A DNA stretch of 54,034 nt from CAWKDC01 sp044445605 (GCA_044445605.1 JBIOEA010000014.1:1-54034); one strand, 5' to 3'; shown: positions 43,732-52,317, numbered from the stretch's first letter. Notes: generated by a model not told the origin, from the sequence alone. Translations and numbers: made by a program.

Positions 43732-43753
43732 TACTACTCTCCGCGGCATGGAT

Positions 43754-43800
43754 TTTAGAAAAATTACAATAAATGGTATAATGCCTGAACTTAAGTCAGG
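43754..43800 (+). promoter_or_regulatory. hslV promoter and leader hairpin
   Basis: TTTAGA (43754-43759), 17 bases, TATAAT (43777-43782). Directly after lies CCTGA (43784-43788) pairing with TCAGG (43796-43800), which overlaps the AGGAG ribosome site of hslV. No sigma-32-type heat-shock consensus is visible. Confidence 0.5.
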
Positions 43801-43809
43801 AGTCAAATT

Positions 43810-44355
43810 ATGGAACAATACCACGGAACCACCATTATCTGCGTCCGCAGGGGCGACCTCATTGCCATCGGCGGGGATGGTCAGGTAACGCTGGGGAATA
43901 CCATCATGAAGGGGAATGCCAAAAAGGTCCGTCGTATCTATCAAAACAAGATCTTAGCGGGCTTTGCCGGCGGAACGGCTGATGCCTTTACCCTCTTTGA
44001 ACGCTTTGAAGCCAAGCTCGAGAAACACCAAGGCCACCTCGTCCGGGCTGCCGTGGAACTGGCCAAGGACTGGCGAACCGACAAAATGCTTCGTCGCCTA
44101 GAAGCCCTGCTCGCCGTGGCCGACCATACCGCCTCCCTCATCATTACCGGGAATGGCGATGTGATTGAGCCTGAAGACCACCTTATCGCCATTGGCTCGG
44201 GTGGCGCCTATGCCCAGGCAGCTGCGAAAGCCCTTCTACGCAAAACCGACCTGAATGCCAAAGAAATTGTGACCGAGGCCTTGAAAGTTGCGGGGGAAAT
44301 CTGCATTTATACCAATAACCAGGTCACCCTGGAAACACTATCCATACCGTCTTGA
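43810..44355 (+). CDS. hslV: ATP-dependent protease subunit HslV
   Basis: A 181-residue threonine peptidase, the proteolytic ring of HslUV. The mature N-terminal Thr is in HGTTIICVRRG; GGDGQVTLG, AGGTADAFTLFERFE and the C-terminal ICIYTNN are typical. Full length. It is followed ten bases later by hslU, forming the usual operon for degrading misfolded and regulatory proteins in the cytoplasm. Confidence 0.97.
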   Translation: MEQYHGTTIICVRRGDLIAIGGDGQVTLGNTIMKGNAKKVRRIYQNKILAGFAGGTADAFTLFERFEAKLEKHQGHLVRAAVELAKDWRTDKMLRRLEALLAVADHTASLIITGNGDVIEPEDHLIAIGSGGAYAQAAAKALLRKTDLNAKEIVTEALKVAGEICIYTNNQVTLETLSIPS

Positions 44356-44365
44356 GGTTGTACTG

Positions 44366-45703
44366 ATGTCCCATGAATTAACGCCACCCGAAATAGTCGC
44401 CGAACTCGATAAATACATCATCGGCCAACATAACGCCAAACGTGCGGTGGCCATTGCCATGCGTAATCGCTGGCGCCGGCGCAATGTTTCGGACGCGGAT
44501 TTGCGCGATGAAATCTATCCAAAAAATATTTTGATGATCGGGCCTACCGGTTGCGGTAAAACTGAAATTGCACGGCGTCTGGCCGTCCTAGCCAATGCGC
44601 CTTTCATTAAAGTGGAAGCCACTAAATTCACCGAAATCGGTTTTGTCGGCCGCGATGTCGATTCCATCATTCGTGATCTCATCGACAGCGCCATTAAAAT
44701 GTCCCGCGCGGCTGAAATGGAAAAGGTACGCGATAAAGCGATGGAAGCCGTTGAAAATCGTATTCTCGACGCACTCATTCCGCCCTCACGAGCGATGTTC
44801 GAAAATGAACCGACCGATATGATCGTGAATGAAGACTCAGCAGCGCGTCGTTTGTTCCGTGAAAAATTGCGTAACAATGACATTGAAGAAACCATGATTG
44901 AGCTGGACATCCATGTGGCGACGTCCTTTGAAATCATGACCCCTCCGGGCATGGAAGAAATGTCGTCACAGCTGAGTGATCTGTTCCAAAACATGTCCAG
45001 CGAACGCACAAAGAAACGAAAAATGACCGTTGCAGTGGCAAAGAAAATGTTGCTTGATGAAGAATGCATGAAGCTCATCAATGAAGATGAAATCAAAACT
45101 AACGCCATTCAAAATGCGGAAGAAAATGGCATTGTATTCATCGATGAAATCGATAAAATTACCTCACGCGACGAACGCATCAATGTGTCTCGCGAAGGCG
45201 TGCAACGCGATTTACTGCCGCTGATTGAAGGGACGACCGTCACCACCAAGCATGGCACAATCAACACAAAACATATTTTGTTCATTTGCTCAGGTGCATT
45301 CCATTTATCACGCCCATCGGATTTGATTCCTGAAATGCAAGGTCGTCTGCCAATACGTGTTGAATTGAACGCACTCAGCACCGATGATTTTAAATCAATC
45401 CTGACTGAACCGAAAGCATCGATTACGTGCCAATGCAAAGCATTGTTAGCGACCGAAGGCGTGACCATTGAGTTCACACCGCCCGCGATCGACCGCATCG
45501 CCTCTGTCGCTTTCTACGTCAATGAAAAAGTTGAGAACATCGGTGCTCGTCGTTTGCATACTGTCATGGAACGTTTAATGGAAGACATTTCATTCAACGC
45601 GACGTTGCATAACGGTCAAACGATCTCCATTGATGCAGAATATGTCAATCATCACTTAGGTGATTTGGCGATGGACGAAGACCTTTCACGTTACATTTTA
45701 TAG
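44366..45703 (+). CDS. hslU: HslUV ATPase subunit HslU
   Basis: A 445-residue AAA+ unfoldase. Walker A is GPTGCGKTEIARRLA, Walker B is GIVFIDEIDKI; the I-domain lies between and the C-terminal tail ends in the conserved LSRYIL that docks into HslV. I chose ATG 44366 (MSHELTPPEIVAELDKYIIG), which is the standard N-terminus; the open frame extends upstream into hslV. Works with HslV. Confidence 0.97.
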   Translation: MSHELTPPEIVAELDKYIIGQHNAKRAVAIAMRNRWRRRNVSDADLRDEIYPKNILMIGPTGCGKTEIARRLAVLANAPFIKVEATKFTEIGFVGRDVDSIIRDLIDSAIKMSRAAEMEKVRDKAMEAVENRILDALIPPSRAMFENEPTDMIVNEDSAARRLFREKLRNNDIEETMIELDIHVATSFEIMTPPGMEEMSSQLSDLFQNMSSERTKKRKMTVAVAKKMLLDEECMKLINEDEIKTNAIQNAEENGIVFIDEIDKITSRDERINVSREGVQRDLLPLIEGTTVTTKHGTINTKHILFICSGAFHLSRPSDLIPEMQGRLPIRVELNALSTDDFKSILTEPKASITCQCKALLATEGVTIEFTPPAIDRIASVAFYVNEKVENIGARRLHTVMERLMEDISFNATLHNGQTISIDAEYVNHHLGDLAMDEDLSRYIL

Positions 45704-45711
45704 GCAGCCCC

Positions 45712-46458
45712 ATGAACGACGAAACCACCCATTTTGGCTTTGAAAAAATACCTTTGAAAGACAAGATTCATCGGGTGGCGGCCGTTTTTGATGGCGTTGC
45801 ACCGCACTATGACCTCATGAACGATGCGATGTCGTTAGGCATGCATCGTCTGTGGAAAAAGATTGCGATTGATTTATTGAAAGCCACTCCCGGCGAACAC
45901 ATTCTCGATCTTGCTGCGGGCACGGGCGATTTAAGCCGCGCGATTGCTAAACGCGTTGGACCAACCGGAAAAGTCATCGCCTCTGACATTAATCCGAACA
46001 TGCTCGAAGAAGGTCGCAAAAAATGTTTGGATACAGGCATTTTTAATCAGATTGAATTTGTGGTTGCCGATGCACAAGCACTTCCCTTCGAAGATAATTC
46101 ATTCGATGCGGTCACGATGGGCTTTGGATTACGTAACGTACCCGAACCCGAAAAAGCATTGCGTGAAATGGCACGCGTATTAAAACCAGGCGGCCGTGCA
46201 TTAGTCTTGGAATTTTCTAAACCTGCTTACGCATGGTTACAATCACTGTATGATCAATATTCGTTTAAAGTGATCCCAAAACTCGGCGCGTGGCTCGCCA
46301 ATGATGAAGCAAGTTATCAATACCTTGTTGAATCCATCCGCATGCATCCAGATCAAGAAACACTTAAATCGCTTTTTCTATCAGCTGGATTTGATTCGGC
46401 TGATTACATGAATCTCACGGGTGGCATCGTCGCCATTCACCGAGGCTACGTATGGTAA
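45712..46458 (+). CDS. ubiE: Ubiquinone/menaquinone biosynthesis C-methyltransferase UbiE
   Basis: A 248-residue SAM-dependent methyltransferase of the ubiquinone pathway. Motif I is ILDLAAGTGDLSRAI; then GFGLRNVPEPEKALREMARVLKPGG and the C-terminal NLTGGIVAIHRGY are diagnostic. It methylates the demethoxy-benzoquinol ring. It starts nine bases after hslU and overlaps ubiJ. Confidence 0.97.
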   Translation: MNDETTHFGFEKIPLKDKIHRVAAVFDGVAPHYDLMNDAMSLGMHRLWKKIAIDLLKATPGEHILDLAAGTGDLSRAIAKRVGPTGKVIASDINPNMLEEGRKKCLDTGIFNQIEFVVADAQALPFEDNSFDAVTMGFGLRNVPEPEKALREMARVLKPGGRALVLEFSKPAYAWLQSLYDQYSFKVIPKLGAWLANDEASYQYLVESIRMHPDQETLKSLFLSAGFDSADYMNLTGGIVAIHRGYVW

Positions 46459-47069
46459 TGCCATCACTGTTAGTAGAATGGACATTATCCAAAGCACAAG
46501 CGCTCATCAATGGATTGATCACACATGCAGACAATACGGAAACGTTGTTCGAACCGCTACAACATAAACGTATCCGCATCATGTTAGAACCCATGAAGAT
46601 TGCCATTGAAATCGAATTCAAAGGCAATGTTGTCGTCCTCAGCAGTGAAACACCCCGCCCTGTCGGTCTAACATTGACAGGCACACCGATACAATTTCTC
46701 AATACGATGACATCACATTCTGTGGCAGGCTTACATATTTCAGGTGATGGAAAAATCGCTCAAGCACTTCAACGCGCACTCGACGGATTGAATATAGATG
46801 TCGAAGCTTTCTTAGAAAGCCTGGTGGGTGGCACATTAGCAAACACATTGATGAAAGGCGTGAAGCGCGCCAAGGTTGCATCATCTGATATCGTATCGCA
46901 TACATTGAATGATATCGCTGATTATTGTCATTATGAAATTCGAACCACGGCATCGCAAAGTGATTGTGATGCATTCACAAAGGATGTGAATGCATTACGT
47001 TATGCCGTGGACCACCTTGCCGTGAAAGTGGCTCAATTAAAACGCCGCATAGAGGAACGCCATGTTTAA
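46452..47069 (+). CDS. ubiJ: Ubiquinone biosynthesis accessory factor UbiJ
   Basis: A 205-residue protein with an N-terminal SCP2-like lipid-binding domain (IEIEFKGNVVVLSSE, LTLTGTPIQFL) and a helical C-terminus ending in AVKVAQLKRRIEERH. UbiJ holds the lipid intermediates in the Ubi complex. Start overlaps ubiE by seven bases and its end overlaps ubiB by eight, so the three are translated together. Confidence 0.92.
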   Translation: MVMPSLLVEWTLSKAQALINGLITHADNTETLFEPLQHKRIRIMLEPMKIAIEIEFKGNVVVLSSETPRPVGLTLTGTPIQFLNTMTSHSVAGLHISGDGKIAQALQRALDGLNIDVEAFLESLVGGTLANTLMKGVKRAKVASSDIVSHTLNDIADYCHYEIRTTASQSDCDAFTKDVNALRYAVDHLAVKVAQLKRRIEERHV

Positions 47070-48468
47070 CGATACACGACGCTTGTTAACCATTTTTTCA
47101 ACCTGGCGGCAATACGGCATGTTCCGTTTGCTGTCTGAAAAACTGGGCATTCCTTCTTTAAAGTATTTAAACCTGGGCGTTACGCAACAACGTTATTCAA
47201 ACATCAGCGAAGGTGAGCGTGTACGTTTGGCGTTTCAACAATTGGGCCCGATATTTATCAAACTGGGGCAAGCATTATCAACGCGTCCTGATTTGATTCC
47301 AGCCGACATTGCTGAATCCTTGATGTTGTTGCAAGATAAAGTCCCGGCATTTCCCACGGAGACAGCGATTGTAACGATTGAATCATCGTTAAAAAAACCG
47401 ATTCAAGCACTCTTCAGTGAATTTGAAGCTGTACCGATTGGCAGTGCATCGATTGCGCAAGTGCACGGCGCGACATTACATTCTGGTGAACGTGTTGTCG
47501 TGAAAGTCCTTCGTCCTGACATTGAAGCGATCATTGCACGTGATATTCGCATGTTATATACGCTGAGCCGGTGGACGTCAACATGGGTTCCACAGTTGGC
47601 CGTGCTGCGCTTGCATGAAGTTGTTTCCGAATTAGACACAACGCTCAGTAACGAATTGGATTTAATACGTGAATGTGCCAATGGTTCTGTTTTGAAACGG
47701 AATCTTGCGGATATGCCGAATGTGAAAATCCCTCAAGTATATTGGGATTACACATCCACACGCGTGGCGACGATGGAGCGCATTCATGGCACCTGTATTG
47801 GCGATAAAGAAGCGTTGCTTGCACAGGGGGTTGATTTGCCCGCACTGGCGGAAGCAGGCGTTAAACTGTTTTTCACACAAGTGTTTCATCACCGTTATTT
47901 CCATGCTGACATGCATCCCGGCAACGTTTTCATTAATACTGACAATATTCTTGATCCCCAATTTATATTGGTCGATTTTGGTATCATGGGTACGCTCAGT
48001 GCATTTGACCAAACATACCTGGCTCAAAATTTATTAGCGTTTATTCATCGTGATTATCGTCGCGTCGCTGAATTGCACATTGAATCGGGTTGGGTTCCCA
48101 AAACCGTTCGGCTTGATTCATTCGAGGCTGCCATTCGCACGGTGTGTGAACCGATGTTCGAGCGCCCGATCAAGGATATTTCATTCGGCAAATTATTGAT
48201 GCGTTTATTCCAAACCGCGCAACAATTTGAAATGCGCATCCAACCGCAATTATTACTCTTGCAAAAAACGATTCTCAATGTGGAAGGGATCACACGCCAT
48301 CTTTATCCTGAGCTGAATGTTTGGGAAACCGCCCGCCCTGTTATCGAATCGTGGATGAAAGAGCGCATGGGTGCAAAAGCCGCTTTCAAATCCATTAAAA
48401 AACAGTTACCTTATTGGATTGCCTCATTCCCTGACCTCCCTGAAAAATTCATGAAGGCATTTACCTAG
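47062..48468 (+). CDS. ubiB: UbiB kinase-like ATPase, lacking the C-terminal membrane tail
   Basis: A 468-residue UbiB. The UbiB family core is complete: KxGQ region (FIKLGQALSTRPDLIP), ASIAQVHGA, FHADMHPGNVF and the DFG-like VDFGIMGTL. E. coli UbiB has about 546 residues with two membrane helices at the end; here the protein stops just after LPEKFMKAF, so those helices are missing. The next gene starts 11 bases later and does not encode them. Membrane attachment would need UbiJ or other partners. Confidence 0.93.
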   Translation: MFNDTRRLLTIFSTWRQYGMFRLLSEKLGIPSLKYLNLGVTQQRYSNISEGERVRLAFQQLGPIFIKLGQALSTRPDLIPADIAESLMLLQDKVPAFPTETAIVTIESSLKKPIQALFSEFEAVPIGSASIAQVHGATLHSGERVVVKVLRPDIEAIIARDIRMLYTLSRWTSTWVPQLAVLRLHEVVSELDTTLSNELDLIRECANGSVLKRNLADMPNVKIPQVYWDYTSTRVATMERIHGTCIGDKEALLAQGVDLPALAEAGVKLFFTQVFHHRYFHADMHPGNVFINTDNILDPQFILVDFGIMGTLSAFDQTYLAQNLLAFIHRDYRRVAELHIESGWVPKTVRLDSFEAAIRTVCEPMFERPIKDISFGKLLMRLFQTAQQFEMRIQPQLLLLQKTILNVEGITRHLYPELNVWETARPVIESWMKERMGAKAAFKSIKKQLPYWIASFPDLPEKFMKAFT

Positions 48469-48479
48469 AAGGATCGATC

Positions 48480-48767
48480 ATGTTTAAGCCATTTGTTATT
48501 GTGGGCATGTTAACGCTAAGCGTCTGTGCCAGCGCCAATAGTATGTCTCAAGACCCTAAAAATTCAGGTTTTGTGATCCCATCGGATATCGGTGAATCTC
48601 GGCAGCATTATGAGAAACAAAGCCGTGTTACGTATGCAGGGCCTGCAGTAGAGGAGCCAGAGGTGTCAGCTGAAACCGCGAAAGAAACGACTGAACCTGC
48701 TAAAGAGCCTGCTAAACTTACCCCACGTTCCCGTTCAAAAGGCCGTTCAGGCGCGATGCGATTCTAA
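48480..48767 (+). CDS. Small exported hypothetical protein
   Basis: A 95-residue protein with a clear signal peptide (MFKPFVIVGMLTLSVCASANS) and a hydrophilic, Glu/Ala/Lys-rich mature part ending in basic residues (RSRSKGRSGAMRF). No domain is recognised. It lies between ubiB and the HIT gene on the same strand and is probably co-transcribed. Confidence 0.7.
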   Translation: MFKPFVIVGMLTLSVCASANSMSQDPKNSGFVIPSDIGESRQHYEKQSRVTYAGPAVEEPEVSAETAKETTEPAKEPAKLTPRSRSKGRSGAMRF

Positions 48768-48776
48768 GGAGACATG

Positions 48777-49106
48777 ATGTCAGACTGTATTTTTTGTAAG
48801 ATTATTGCCCGTGAGATTCCGGCCGATATCGTTTTTGAAGACGATAAGTTATTGGTTTTTAAAGACATCCACCCAAAAGCACCCACGCATTTGCTTCTCG
48901 TGCCCAAACAACACGTGGATAGCCTGGCCGAACTGACTGAAAAAGAGAGTGAGCTTGCTGCCCATTTAATGTTATCATTACCCCGGGTTGCAAAGCAGGT
49001 GGGCCTCAAAGGGTTCCGAACCGTGATTAATACCGGTGCAGAAGGGGGACAAATTGTGTTCCATTTGCATGCGCATTTATTGGGTGGGGCGTTGAAGGCG
49101 TTTTGA
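48777..49106 (+). CDS. HIT-family nucleotide hydrolase (HinT-like)
   Basis: A 109-residue histidine-triad protein. The triad is HLHAHLLGG near the C-terminus; CIFCKIIAREIPA and DIHPKAPTHLLLVPK are typical of HinT. It cleaves purine nucleoside phosphoramidates such as AMP-lysine. Of two adjacent ATG codons I chose 48777 because AAGGAG is six bases before it. Confidence 0.93.
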   Translation: MSDCIFCKIIAREIPADIVFEDDKLLVFKDIHPKAPTHLLLVPKQHVDSLAELTEKESELAAHLMLSLPRVAKQVGLKGFRTVINTGAEGGQIVFHLHAHLLGGALKAF

Positions 49107-49121
49107 ACGCCTATTTCTTTC

Positions 49122-49140
49122 GCCCCCTTCTAAAGGGGGC
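49122..49140. repeat. C/G hairpin of the dispersed repeat, inverted orientation
   Basis: GCCCCCTTCTAAAGGGGGC, the same hairpin found in the elements at 36456-36512 and 49201-49256. Here it is the outer part of a larger inverted arrangement. Confidence 0.6.
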
Positions 49141-49141
49141 A

Positions 49142-49194
49142 GACACTGGAATCGGCGAGCTTGCGAGACGATTCTAGTGTCGGGGGTTTTTTCT
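49142..49194 (+). terminator. Rho-independent terminator after the HIT gene
   Basis: GACACTGGAATCG (49142-49154) pairs with CGATTCTAGTGTC (49169-49181) with one mismatch, followed by GGGGGTTTTTTCTT. This is a good terminator for the hslV-...-HIT transcript. Confidence 0.75.
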
Positions 49195-49200
49195 TATTGA

Positions 49201-49256
49201 GATCGTGAAGAAAAACCCCCGCCTCGGAATACTCGGCTGCCCCCTTAAAAGGGGGC
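49201..49256. repeat. Terminator-like dispersed repeat, copy 2
   Basis: Nearly identical to 36456-36512, including GAAGAAAAACCCCCGCCTCG and GCCCCCTTAAAAGGGGGC. With 49122-49140 and the terminator it forms a large inverted repeat before tatA. Confidence 0.7.
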
Positions 49257-49306
49257 AAAGAGTTATAGGGTATTGCAGAGGTTCTTTTTTATAAGAGGAA
49301 ATATAT

Positions 49307-49474
49307 ATGGGTATCGGTGGAATAAGCATCTGGCAGTTATTAATTGTACTGCTGATCATCGTTTTATTATTCGGCACAAAGAAACTACGCAGCATGGGCG
49401 AAGACGTAGGCAAAGCGTTAAAGAGTTTCCGTTCGGCCATGGATGACGATGACAAAGACAAAAAGGATCAATAA
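49307..49474 (+). CDS. tatA: Sec-independent translocase subunit TatA
   Basis: A 55-residue protein. N-terminal membrane segment (SIWQLLIVLLIIVLLFG), then the amphipathic helix TKKLRSMGEDVGKALKSFR and an acidic tail, the typical TatA layout though short. AGAGGA precedes the ATG. The stop overlaps the tatB start (TAATG). TatA oligomers form the pore for folded proteins. Confidence 0.93.
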   Translation: MGIGGISIWQLLIVLLIIVLLFGTKKLRSMGEDVGKALKSFRSAMDDDDKDKKDQ

Positions 49475-49725
49475 TGTTTTCGGTGGGCTTTGCTGAAATC
49501 CTTGTAGTTGTGATTGTTGCGGTGGTTGTATTGAAACCGGAACAAATGGTGGACGCGCTGAAAACCTTTCGTTCCTTACGGTTGCAGTGGCGTTCTTGGC
49601 GCGCGCAATTTGATGCAGAACAAATTCGATTAGAAAAAGAACATGATTTAGCTGTACGCACTGCGGTGGCTGCAAAGGTCAGCGATGTCTCTGATTTAAT
49701 AACCCCCGAGAAAAAAGATGGATAA
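49474..49725 (+). CDS. tatB: Sec-independent translocase subunit TatB
   Basis: An 83-residue TatB: GFAEILVVVIVAVVVLKPEQM membrane segment followed by an amphipathic helix. It is shorter than E. coli TatB. With TatC it forms the receptor for twin-arginine signal peptides. It overlaps both neighbours, tatA and tatC. Confidence 0.9.
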   Translation: MFSVGFAEILVVVIVAVVVLKPEQMVDALKTFRSLRLQWRSWRAQFDAEQIRLEKEHDLAVRTAVAAKVSDVSDLITPEKKDG

Positions 49726-50413
49726 TACACTCGCTCATTTAAGCGCGTTACGCCAAGTCTTTATGCGTGCTGTGCTCGGATACGCCGTGATTGCTGTGAT
49801 AGCAGCGCTATGTGCCAAACCGTTATTCACCGTCTTTGCAGCGCCCATCATGGCGTTGCTCCCCTCAGGCTCACTGATTGCAACCGGCATTGCCACACCG
49901 TTTCTCGTCCCGCTCACCTTCAGTTTGATGTTTGCATTGTGTATCGCAATGCCTTGGATTTTGTATCAAGGTTGGCTGTTTATTGCGCCTGGTTTGTTCG
50001 TGCATGAAAAGAAACGTATTCTTCTATTGACGAGTTTCAGTTTCATCTTGTTTTATACGGGTATTGGATTTGCGTATTTTTTCGTGATCCCACTCGCGCT
50101 GGATTTTTTTGTGCATGCCGCGCCTGTTGGCGTCACCGTATTAACCGATGTCGATGCGTATTTTGGCTTTGCGATTAAATTGATGATCGCGTTTGGATTG
50201 GCGTTCCAAGTGCCCTTAGTGGTGATGGCATTGGTGAAAAGTGGCGCCGTGACACGTGAATCCCTCATGGCAAAACGGCCCTATGTCATCATTGCTTGCT
50301 TTGTATTGGGCATGCTTCTCACGCCGCCCGATGTCTTTTCGCAAACGTTGCTCGCTGTACCCATGTGGATGTTATTTGAGTTGGGGTTGTTTTTGACTAA
50401 GAAAGATCTTTAA
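49718..50413 (+). CDS. tatC: Sec-independent translocase subunit TatC
   Basis: A 231-residue protein with six membrane segments. Family motifs include FVHEKKRIL with F-x-x-x-x-F around the third segment, YFGFAIKLMIAFGLAFQVPLVVMALV and the end FVLGMLLTPPDVFSQTLLAVPM. It recognises twin-arginine signals. Its end overlaps the convergent ferredoxin gene by 17 bases. Confidence 0.95.
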   Translation: MDNTLAHLSALRQVFMRAVLGYAVIAVIAALCAKPLFTVFAAPIMALLPSGSLIATGIATPFLVPLTFSLMFALCIAMPWILYQGWLFIAPGLFVHEKKRILLLTSFSFILFYTGIGFAYFFVIPLALDFFVHAAPVGVTVLTDVDAYFGFAIKLMIAFGLAFQVPLVVMALVKSGAVTRESLMAKRPYVIIACFVLGMLLTPPDVFSQTLLAVPMWMLFELGLFLTKKDL

Positions 50414-50591
50414 TAATACACTCCACCGGACAGACTTCCTGACACTGTGGTGTGTCGAATTGCCCAACACACTCCGTGCATAAATCCGGATTAATTTCAT
50501 AAATCACTTTGCCTTGATAAATCGCATCATTAGGGCATTCAGGTTCACAAATATCACAATTGATACAGGCATCGGTTATTTTAAGAGACAT
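50397..50591 (-). CDS. yfhL: YfhL-like 2[4Fe-4S] ferredoxin
   Basis: A 64-residue ferredoxin. Two cluster-binding motifs: CINCDICEPECP and CTECVGQFDTPQCQEVCPVEC; the widened spacing in the second is characteristic of YfhL/Alvin-type ferredoxins. It transfers single electrons in the cytoplasm. The ATG lies within the end of coaD (11-base overlap), so the genes are translated together. Confidence 0.92.
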   Translation of the reverse strand: MSLKITDACINCDICEPECPNDAIYQGKVIYEINPDLCTECVGQFDTPQCQEVCPVECIIKDLS

Positions 50592-51066
50592 GCTTAAAAC
50601 GCTCCTCTAATGCTTTAGCCACCAACGGGGGCACAAAGGCCGACACATCCCCTTTCAACGCCGCAATCTCACGAACAAAACTCGAGGCAATGCAAATCAT
50701 GTTAGGTGGGGATGCCAAATATAAGGTTTCTAAATGAGGATTCAATGTTTGATGAACCAGGGCAATTTGCCGCTCGTATTCAAAATCAGGGCTCCCACGA
50801 ACCCCTCGGATGATCAACGTCGCCTCCAGCTCTCGAGCCATGTCAACCAGCAAGCCCTTAAAAGGCAATACCCGAACATGTGGGTAGTCCGCTAATAGCT
50901 GATGGACCAGGGAAACACGTTCCTCCAGGCTGAAGAGACAGTGTTTATGGGTGGGCGCAGCCACTAAGACCACCAGCTCATCCACCAGCTGGGCTGCCCG
51001 TTCGATGAGATTCACATGCCCCAAGGTGATGGGGTCAAATGTACCAGGGAATAAGGCGCGTTTCAT
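50581..51066 (-). CDS. coaD: Phosphopantetheine adenylyltransferase CoaD
   Basis: A 161-residue enzyme of coenzyme A biosynthesis, fourth step: it transfers AMP from ATP to 4'-phosphopantetheine. Motifs: FPGTFDPITLGHVNLI with the TxGH nucleotide motif, and ASSFVREIA for the ISSTxxR loop. I set the start at ATG 51066 (AGGAGG upstream), which gives the standard N-terminus MKRALFPG; an upstream in-frame start at 51093 is unlikely. Confidence 0.95.
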   Translation of the reverse strand: MKRALFPGTFDPITLGHVNLIERAAQLVDELVVLVAAPTHKHCLFSLEERVSLVHQLLADYPHVRVLPFKGLLVDMARELEATLIIRGVRGSPDFEYERQIALVHQTLNPHLETLYLASPPNMICIASSFVREIAALKGDVSAFVPPLVAKALEERFKHVS

Positions 51067-51165
51067 GGTGGAATCCTCCTGCAAGACCTTCATATTGTAC
51101 CTCTGTCGGGGGGATTATGCCATTTTTAATGTCGCCCGGAGCCGAACCCCGAAAAGATGATGCTA

Positions 51166-52305
51166 TTACATTATGCTACAGTAACCCTTTTTCTTTGCAT
51201 TGCGGGGTGAATTTACTGGGGGTGCGGTGTCCTCCGGAGCTGTATTCAGCGAAGAATATTTGTGCGTTGTAGGTGCTGTAGTATGGCTTGAGCCTTCCAC
51301 GTCTCCCCTTTTAAAATATTGACTAGCCCCCCGCAACAAAGTCGCCATGCCAGGTGTCCCAGCAAAAACAGCATACGTCGAAGAAGAAAGTACACGTACT
51401 CCATCAGCAAAAGTGCCAAGCTTTCCAAACATCTCTCCTTGTGCTGATGTAGCTCCACCCAGGATACCTAACATAACAGGTGTCACAAAAAACAAACCAG
51501 CATAAGTATAGCGGTCTGTTGGGTCTGGATTTGTCCCTTCTGCCACTTCCTTTCCACCCTTCGTTAATTGTCTAATTCCTCGATAACTCCAATATAAGGT
51601 CAAGGGAATTGAACCTAAGGCACCTGCAATTGCACACGTATAGGCTATTGGTGCCGCACTTTCTTCATCTGCACCAAACCAACCTGAGATCGTTTCTGTA
51701 GAATTATAAATTGCATCAGTAGTTGCGACGGCATACCCCAAGCTTACCGACCACGCAATCAGTATTCGTGCGATCTCAGCATAATCCTTTTTCGTGGTGG
51801 CTTCATTCCATGCCACTTTTGTTTCGTGTAAGCGCTCTGGAAATTTTGCAGAAGCGTCAATTCCATTGATAATTCTAAGCGAGAAGAGTGTAAGACCGAT
51901 GGTTAGTGCAGCGCTGCTGTGAATGTTAAGTGCTTTTGCGCCTGCGTCACCAGCTGTTAAAAATGCAGCGGCAGCAAAAGGAGAAAGTATTGCAAAGAAA
52001 ATTTTTGAAGGCGAATCAATCTTTAGAGATAAAGCCTCCAGCGTTTTATAGGTGAACATAGTATAAACAAGGCTAGCACCTCCGCTAAAAACAAAAATAA
52101 AGATGTTTGAAGCGTCGTTAACTGGAAGGTTAAAGAGTTGCTTAATGTTTTCGCCACCTTCTGTTGCTATTGCGTAGTATAAGACACCATTAAAAAGAGA
52201 CATCGCACTTCTTATCAATACTTTCTTTCGGGCGTCCGGATTTGGTCTTGCGTGTGCCAAGAGAGGAGCTGATTCTAGGTTTATAATATTAGCATCTGGT
52301 GTCAT
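51166..52305 (-). CDS. Polytopic membrane protein ending in a CaaX box, candidate effector
   Basis: A 379-residue protein with about eight hydrophobic segments (for example IFIFVFSGGASLVYTMFTY, IFFAILSPFAAAAFLTAG, YAGLFFVTPVMLGILGGAT) and a hydrophilic C-terminal tail that ends KKKGYCSIM, with Cys376. CSIM is a CaaX box of the farnesyl type, and the lysines before it form a polybasic patch. Bacteria do not prenylate such motifs, but some injected effectors are modified by host enzymes; ankyrin effector AnkB of Legionella is a known case. No domain is recognised. GGGGAAGAAA precedes the ATG. Confidence 0.75.
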   Translation of the reverse strand: MTPDANIINLESAPLLAHARPNPDARKKVLIRSAMSLFNGVLYYAIATEGGENIKQLFNLPVNDASNIFIFVFSGGASLVYTMFTYKTLEALSLKIDSPSKIFFAILSPFAAAAFLTAGDAGAKALNIHSSAALTIGLTLFSLRIINGIDASAKFPERLHETKVAWNEATTKKDYAEIARILIAWSVSLGYAVATTDAIYNSTETISGWFGADEESAAPIAYTCAIAGALGSIPLTLYWSYRGIRQLTKGGKEVAEGTNPDPTDRYTYAGLFFVTPVMLGILGGATSAQGEMFGKLGTFADGVRVLSSSTYAVFAGTPGMATLLRGASQYFKRGDVEGSSHTTAPTTHKYSSLNTAPEDTAPPVNSPRNAKKKGYCSIM

Positions 52306-52317
52306 TTTCTTCCCCTG

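Noticed and set aside
42732..43944. Longer version of the 349-residue gene starting at 43944
   Set aside because: The extra codons lie opposite the hslV promoter and start, and the ATG at 43731 has a good ribosome site.
44515..45108. 197-codon antisense frame across hslU
   Set aside because: Met/Ser/Arg-rich shadow of hslU, no ribosome site, and hslU is certain.
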